From the NCBI GenBank assembly GCA_002382325.1, contig DGAG01000016.1:1-64000 (forward strand): 64,000 nucleotides of DNA. Reading direction: 5' to 3'. The position numbers and the translations under genes were made by a program. The DNA comes from Epsilonproteobacteria bacterium UBA4036. Lineage in GTDB: Bacteria; Campylobacterota; Campylobacteria; Campylobacterales; Arcobacteraceae. Position 1 is the stretch's first letter; each line of letters begins with the position of its first letter. Of this stretch, positions 60,210-64,000 are shown in pieces. The notes beneath the pieces were generated by a model. The model saw only the letters and a program-made list of their open reading frames with translations. It searched no databases and was not told where the DNA came from.

Positions 60210-62315
60210 ATGAATACAAAACATAAAATACTTAAAGATATTTTCGGACACGACGCTTTTAGGAGCTTTCAAGAAGAGGTTGTGGACATGATTTTAGCCA
60301 AAAAAGATGTGCTGACTATCCTTCCAACGGGCGGTGGAAAATCACTTTGTTACCAACTTCCTGCACTTTTGATGGAGGGAACGACGGTTGTTATTTCTCC
60401 TTTGATTGCTTTGATGCAAGACCAAATTAAAGCATTAAATGATTTGAATATCTCTGCTGATATGATAAGTTCGGCTACGAGTAACGATGAAAATGCCTTG
60501 ACGTTGCAAAAACTTTTACGAGGAGAACTTAAATTTGTTTATGTGGCACCTGAACGTTTCAGTTCCAATGATTTTGTAGGAGTGTTACAACGAATTAATA
60601 TCAACTATTTTGTCATAGATGAAGCACACTGTGTTTCTGCTTGGGGTCACGAGTTTAGGGCTGAGTATCGAAATTTAGACAGACTTAAACGATTTTTCCC
60701 CAATAGTGCTATTGCTGCATTTACAGCAACAGCTACAAAAAAAGTGGAAGCCGATATTGCTCAAAGTTTGAATCTGAATACGCCTAATCATTTTCGAGCA
60801 AAAACCATACGGGATAATTTGTATATCTCTTGTGAGCCACGCATTGGCAATGGAAAAAACCAAATCTTGAGTTTTTTAAAATCGCACAAAGGGTTGTGTG
60901 GAATCATTTACACCTTTACTCGAAAAGAAGCTGAAAGTACGGCTTCCTTTTTACAAGAAAATGGATACAGTGCAAAAGCCTATCACGCAGGAATAAGCAC
61001 TGAGGTGAAAAATGCTGTTTTTAATGATTTTGTGTACGAAAAAATAGATATCGTCGTAGCTACTATTGCCTTTGGTATGGGAATAGACAAATCAAATATT
61101 CGCTTTGTTTTGCACACCTCTTTGCCAAAAACTTTGGAAAATTACTACCAAGAAATTGGACGTGCAGGGCGTGATGGCGATGTGTCGTATGTGCATATGC
61201 TGTATGCTAAAAACGATGAAATCAAACGAAAAATACAAATCGATGAAGCTTTGGACAATGCGTATAAAACCACTGCTTTAGAAAAACTTGAAACCATGTA
61301 TCGCTATTGTGTGAGCAATCAATGTCGGCATAAACTCATCGCTTCATATTTTGAAGATACGATTGATGAGTGCAAAACATTGTGTGATAACTGCACGAAA
61401 GGGGAAGTGGAACTTATCGATATCAGCATTGAGGCACAAAAGTTTTTAAGTGCCGTGTACCGAAGCGAACAACGATTTGGTATCAATCATATTATTGATA
61501 TTTTAAGAGGCTCTAAAAACCAAAAGGTGTTGGAGTTTGCTCATAATCAATTAAGTGTATATGGCTTGGGAAGTGAGATTTCTAAAAACCAATGGATAGC
61601 GCTAACAGATAGACTTATTGATATCGAAGCTGTCAGTTTAGGAGAGTTTCGAGCGGTAAAACTTCAACCCTTGGGTTTTGAAATTTTAAAAGGCAATCAA
61701 AAAGTTTTTTTAGAGAGCGATAAATTTAATATTGAGCAAAAAGAGGCACAACACGAAGAGGAACAAAGTGTCGATGAACTGATTTATGAACGATTTAAGA
61801 ATTTGCGAAAAGAGATTGCACTAAGCCATGAAGTACCTGCATACGTAATATTTGGCGATAAAAGTTTAAAAGAGCTTGCTTCAAAATTGCCTACAACCAA
61901 AGAAGAGATGTTGCGTATCAATGGAGTAGGTGAGGTGAAGTTTGAGAAATATGGAGAGATGTTTTTGGCGTTGTGTTTGAGTATCAAAGAAGAGTTTGAA
62001 CAACAACTTGAACAAAAAGTTCCGCTCAAAAAACTGACCAAAACCTACTTGGATACATTTGAACTTTTAGAAGAATCAAAAAGTGTAGAAGAGATAGCAC
62101 AAATCAGAGATTTAGGCTTGAGTACAATTATTTCACACATCAATTTGTTGTGTGAACACCAAAAAATTTCACCGCAAAAACGCACCGAACTTTTAGCGCC
62201 TTTAGAAATACCGCAAGAGATTAAACAGTGGATAGAAGAGGGCTTGAAACAACAAAATCTACGAGAACTTCGCCAATATCTCTCTTTGTATGAACACTTA
62301 TATACGAACGCTTAA
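60210..62315 (+). CDS. recQ: ATP-dependent DNA helicase RecQ
   Basis: A 3'-5' helicase for recombination and fork repair. The 701 residues cover helicase motifs 0 (FRSFQEEVV), I (TILPTGGGKSLCYQLP), II (VIDEAHCVSAWGHEFR), III (AAFTATATKK), V/VI (IVVATIAFGMGIDK, QEIGRAGRDG), the RQC zinc cysteines (CRHK...CKTLCDNC, about 375-400), a winged-helix region (about 410-510) and an HRDC domain (about 530-605). A C-terminal extension to 701 carries a further helix-turn-helix-like segment. All catalytic motifs are intact. Confidence 0.96.
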   Translation: MNTKHKILKDIFGHDAFRSFQEEVVDMILAKKDVLTILPTGGGKSLCYQLPALLMEGTTVVISPLIALMQDQIKALNDLNISADMISSATSNDENALTLQKLLRGELKFVYVAPERFSSNDFVGVLQRININYFVIDEAHCVSAWGHEFRAEYRNLDRLKRFFPNSAIAAFTATATKKVEADIAQSLNLNTPNHFRAKTIRDNLYISCEPRIGNGKNQILSFLKSHKGLCGIIYTFTRKEAESTASFLQENGYSAKAYHAGISTEVKNAVFNDFVYEKIDIVVATIAFGMGIDKSNIRFVLHTSLPKTLENYYQEIGRAGRDGDVSYVHMLYAKNDEIKRKIQIDEALDNAYKTTALEKLETMYRYCVSNQCRHKLIASYFEDTIDECKTLCDNCTKGEVELIDISIEAQKFLSAVYRSEQRFGINHIIDILRGSKNQKVLEFAHNQLSVYGLGSEISKNQWIALTDRLIDIEAVSLGEFRAVKLQPLGFEILKGNQKVFLESDKFNIEQKEAQHEEEQSVDELIYERFKNLRKEIALSHEVPAYVIFGDKSLKELASKLPTTKEEMLRINGVGEVKFEKYGEMFLALCLSIKEEFEQQLEQKVPLKKLTKTYLDTFELLEESKSVEEIAQIRDLGLSTIISHINLLCEHQKISPQKRTELLAPLEIPQEIKQWIEEGLKQQNLRELRQYLSLYEHLYTNA

Positions 62316-62320
62316 TTTGC

Positions 62321-62374
62321 TTGACAAAAACCAATTCATATGATAATATTTTCATATGATAAAAATTACATATG
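62321..62374 (+). promoter_or_regulatory. Metal-operon promoter with three CATATG repeats
   Basis: TTGACA (62321-62326) and TAATAT (62344-62349) are spaced by 17 bp, a good sigma-70 promoter. CATATG occurs at 62337-62342, 62353-62358 and 62369-62374, evenly 16 bp apart, with ATTCATATG and CATATGAAT forming the outer inverted pair. This resembles ArsR/SmtB-type operators, so the ArsR-like protein encoded downstream probably represses here. Confidence 0.7.
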
Positions 62375-62390
62375 AATCGGAGAAAACATT

Positions 62391-62597
62391 ATGAAAAAAA
62401 CATTTAAAGCAAAAAATATCTCTTGCAATAATTGTGCAAATTTGATTAAAGCGACACTTGAAGATGACTTTGGACCAATTGAAGTCAATTTAAACGTCAA
62501 TCCCAAAGAGGTGACAGTAGAAATCGAAAACGACGAAAAAGAAGCCATTTTCAAAGAAGAGATGGGGTCTATTGGATTTGATGTAATAGAAGAGTAA
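62391..62597 (+). CDS. Heavy-metal-associated (CopZ-like) metallochaperone
   Basis: A 68-residue HMA-domain protein with the metal-binding motif ISCNNCANL near residues 10-18. It would carry Cu+ (or a similar soft metal) to the ATPase encoded two genes downstream. The usual MTCxxC is changed to ISCNNC, still with both cysteines. AATCGGAGAAAACATT precedes the ATG. It ends one base before the ArsR gene. Confidence 0.87.
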   Translation: MKKTFKAKNISCNNCANLIKATLEDDFGPIEVNLNVNPKEVTVEIENDEKEAIFKEEMGSIGFDVIEE

Positions 62598-62598
62598 G

Positions 62599-62964
62599 AT
62601 GAGCGAGTTAAAACCACTGATTCGTTCGTGTTGTGAAGACATCAGTTATATTCCTGACATTGAAAAGACTTTGCCCACTCAAAGTGAACTTGCTTCTTTA
62701 AGTCATATTTTTAAAGCTTTATCTGATCCCATTCGGCTTAAAATAGTGTTTGCTTTATTGGAGTATGAAATTTGTGTAGGAGAGATGGCAAACTTACTGC
62801 AACTTCCTCAATCTCATGTTTCACATCAACTCAAGATTTTACGTAAATACGGTATTGTAGAGTTTACAAAAGATAAAAAAATGTCTTTTTACTACATTAA
62901 AAATGCATACATGAAAAGCGTACTCAAAATGACCTTACATGGCACAAAGGAAACTCATGTCTAA
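62599..62964 (+). CDS. ArsR/SmtB family metal-responsive repressor
   Basis: A 121-residue winged-helix repressor. LSHIFKALSDPIRLKIVFALLEYEICVGEMANLLQLPQSHVSHQLKILRKYGIVE is the classic ArsR domain; the metal-binding cysteine of the CVCDL-type motif appears as CVGEM. The N-terminal extension contains RSCCED, like the cysteine pair in the N-terminal arm of CadC, so thiol-based sensing of a soft metal is likely. It lies between the chaperone and ATPase genes, and its end overlaps the ATPase start by 8 bp. Confidence 0.9.
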   Translation: MSELKPLIRSCCEDISYIPDIEKTLPTQSELASLSHIFKALSDPIRLKIVFALLEYEICVGEMANLLQLPQSHVSHQLKILRKYGIVEFTKDKKMSFYYIKNAYMKSVLKMTLHGTKETHV

Positions 62965-64000
62965 AGAAAAAATCAAACTCAATATTTCCGGTATGACGTG
63001 TGTGAATTGCTCCAATGGCATTGAACGTGTGGTGGGGAAAATGAAAGGATTGGAGTCAGCGAAAGTCAGCTTTGCTTCAAATGAAGGGGAGTTTTTTATA
63101 GACTCTGAAGTGTTGCCAAAAGAGAAATTAATCCAAAAAATTGAACAACTGGGCTATGGCGTAGAAGAGGATTTAAAAGCATTAGAACAGAGCAAACAAA
63201 AAGCCTATAACGAACTTGCAAGAGTCTTTTTCTTAAGTGCTTGTATTGCTGCCATTATGTTTGTTTTGATGTTTTTCCCTTTACAAAATATACAAGCCAA
63301 CCACTATTTGATGTTTGGTTTAGCCACTGTTGTGCAGTTTTATGCCGGTGGTCGATTTTACACTTTTGCCTATAAAGCACTTAAAAACAGAAACTACGAT
63401 ATGAATGTATTGGTGGCATTGGGTACAAGTGCGGCGTATTTTTACTCGGTGTTTGTGGTTTTTTTCCCCTCTATATTTCCTGAAAATTTACGATTTCTTT
63501 ATTTTGATGGGGCTGTAGTGATTATTACCTTTATTCTTTTAGGACGTTTACTTGAAGAGCGTTCAAAAGCCAAAGCCACAGACTTTTTAAAAAAACTTAT
63601 GGATTTAGCTCCTTTAAATGCGACACTCCTTTGTGAAGATGGGAGTTTAAAAACGGTCTTAGCAAGTAGCTTGAAAATAGGAGATAAAGTTTTAATTAAA
63701 ACGGGTGAGAAAATATCAACCGATGCAGTTATTACTAAAGGAAGTGCCGATATTGATACTTCTATGATAACAGGTGAATCGATGCCTGTGTATAAAACCA
63801 TGGGCGATGAGGTCATTGCTGGCACACTTAACACCACAGGAGTCATTGAAGTAGAAGTGTTAAAAGAGTCAAAAGATACAACACTTTCAAAAATCGTAGC
63901 ACTGTTAAGTACAGCACAAAGTAAGAAGCTACCTATTAGCCGATATGCTGATAAGGTTGCCAATATATTTGTGCCTGCAGTTATTTTGATTTCTGTTTTG
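62957..64000 (+). CDS. copA: CopA-type P1B metal-transporting ATPase, 3' end outside the window
   Basis: The frame opens at ATG 62957 and runs off the window at codon 348. It begins with an HMA domain (ISGMTCVNCSNGIE, about 10-23), then membrane helices (from about 90), the AAYFYSV segment and the actuator loop with DTSMITGESMPV. The phosphorylation motif DKTGT and the CPC membrane motif would lie just beyond the edge. A copper (Cu+) exporter is most likely given the HMA chaperone gene upstream, but the CadC-like regulator leaves other soft metals open. Confidence 0.88.
   Translation, partial: MSKEKIKLNISGMTCVNCSNGIERVVGKMKGLESAKVSFASNEGEFFIDSEVLPKEKLIQKIEQLGYGVEEDLKALEQSKQKAYNELARVFFLSACIAAIMFVLMFFPLQNIQANHYLMFGLATVVQFYAGGRFYTFAYKALKNRNYDMNVLVALGTSAAYFYSVFVVFFPSIFPENLRFLYFDGAVVIITFILLGRLLEERSKAKATDFLKKLMDLAPLNATLLCEDGSLKTVLASSLKIGDKVLIKTGEKISTDAVITKGSADIDTSMITGESMPVYKTMGDEVIAGTLNTTGVIEVEVLKESKDTTLSKIVALLSTAQSKKLPISRYADKVANIFVPAVILISVL

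Noticed and set aside
1..64000. CRISPR array or Cas genes linked to the Tn7-like element
   Set aside because: No regularly spaced direct repeats and no Cas-like protein are visible; the TniQ could still work with genes outside the window.
1..64000. tRNA or rRNA genes
   Set aside because: No cloverleaf-like or rRNA-like sequence was recognised on reading; a tRNAscan/Infernal run would settle this.

Overview
The window is low-GC, gene-dense bacterial chromosome. Many products are of Campylobacterota type: a short Helicobacter-like DprA, a class II DAHP synthase, a COG3400-like TrkA protein, HQWRQPL-type histidine kinases and a complete AcnD/PrpF methylcitrate operon. I infer an Arcobacteraceae-like genome. 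This rests on protein resemblance only; no rRNA or tRNA gene was recognised.

Layout. (1) 1-7674: a Tn7-like transposon. Nine genes lie on the minus strand with almost no gaps: two unknown small genes, a winged-helix-like protein, a PD-(D/E)XK nuclease-like protein, a 428-residue protein with a Cys-x-Cys-xx-Cys...His signature like that of tRNA-guanine transglycosylases, then TnsA, TniA/TnsB, TniB/TnsC and TniQ. Its right end cuts into dprA, of which only the 3' part (to 8295) is present; the left end is outside the window. (2) 8281-33191: mostly housekeeping genes: nhaA, murC, dapC-like, tgt, gatC, class II DAHP synthase, FIST-kinase, tal, serB, a MetF-like gene, ruvX, acpS, a DppB-like permease, pyrB, pabB/pabC, a LapG-like protease, an SspB-like protein, the yceD-rpmF-plsX-fabH operon, ndk, ferredoxin, peroxiredoxin and rho. 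(3) 33192-35489: an AT-rich restriction island. An intact DpnI-type endonuclease (cuts methylated GATC) lies between a decayed Dam/DpnM methylase and a decayed second DNA methylase. (4) 35579-46779: aspA, mutY, gdhA, murI, dnaX, a DsbA/G-like protein, hemC, an isochorismatase-like gene, a GGDEF sensor and ung. (5) 47003-54219: propionate catabolism, prpB-prpC-acnD-prpF, with a divergent HTH regulator. (6) 54222-57930: a TetR regulator with two operators, a 26-residue membrane peptide, a tautomerase and an EamA exporter; then a TauE/SafE permease, a 265-bp MITE-like element and an EF-hand protein. (7) 57931-60209: accessory DNA with a ~570-bp inverted pair of repeat modules, a RelE/RHH toxin-antitoxin pair and a HEPN gene carried in what looks like an integron cassette with its attC site. 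(8) 60210-64000: recQ and a metal operon (CopZ-like chaperone, ArsR/CadC-like regulator, CopA-type ATPase) whose last gene runs off the window.

The items most worth following are the Tn7-like operon with its TGT-like gene, the DpnI island flanked by dead methylases, the HEPN cassette, and an A10 slippery run in dnaX followed at once by a -1-frame stop.
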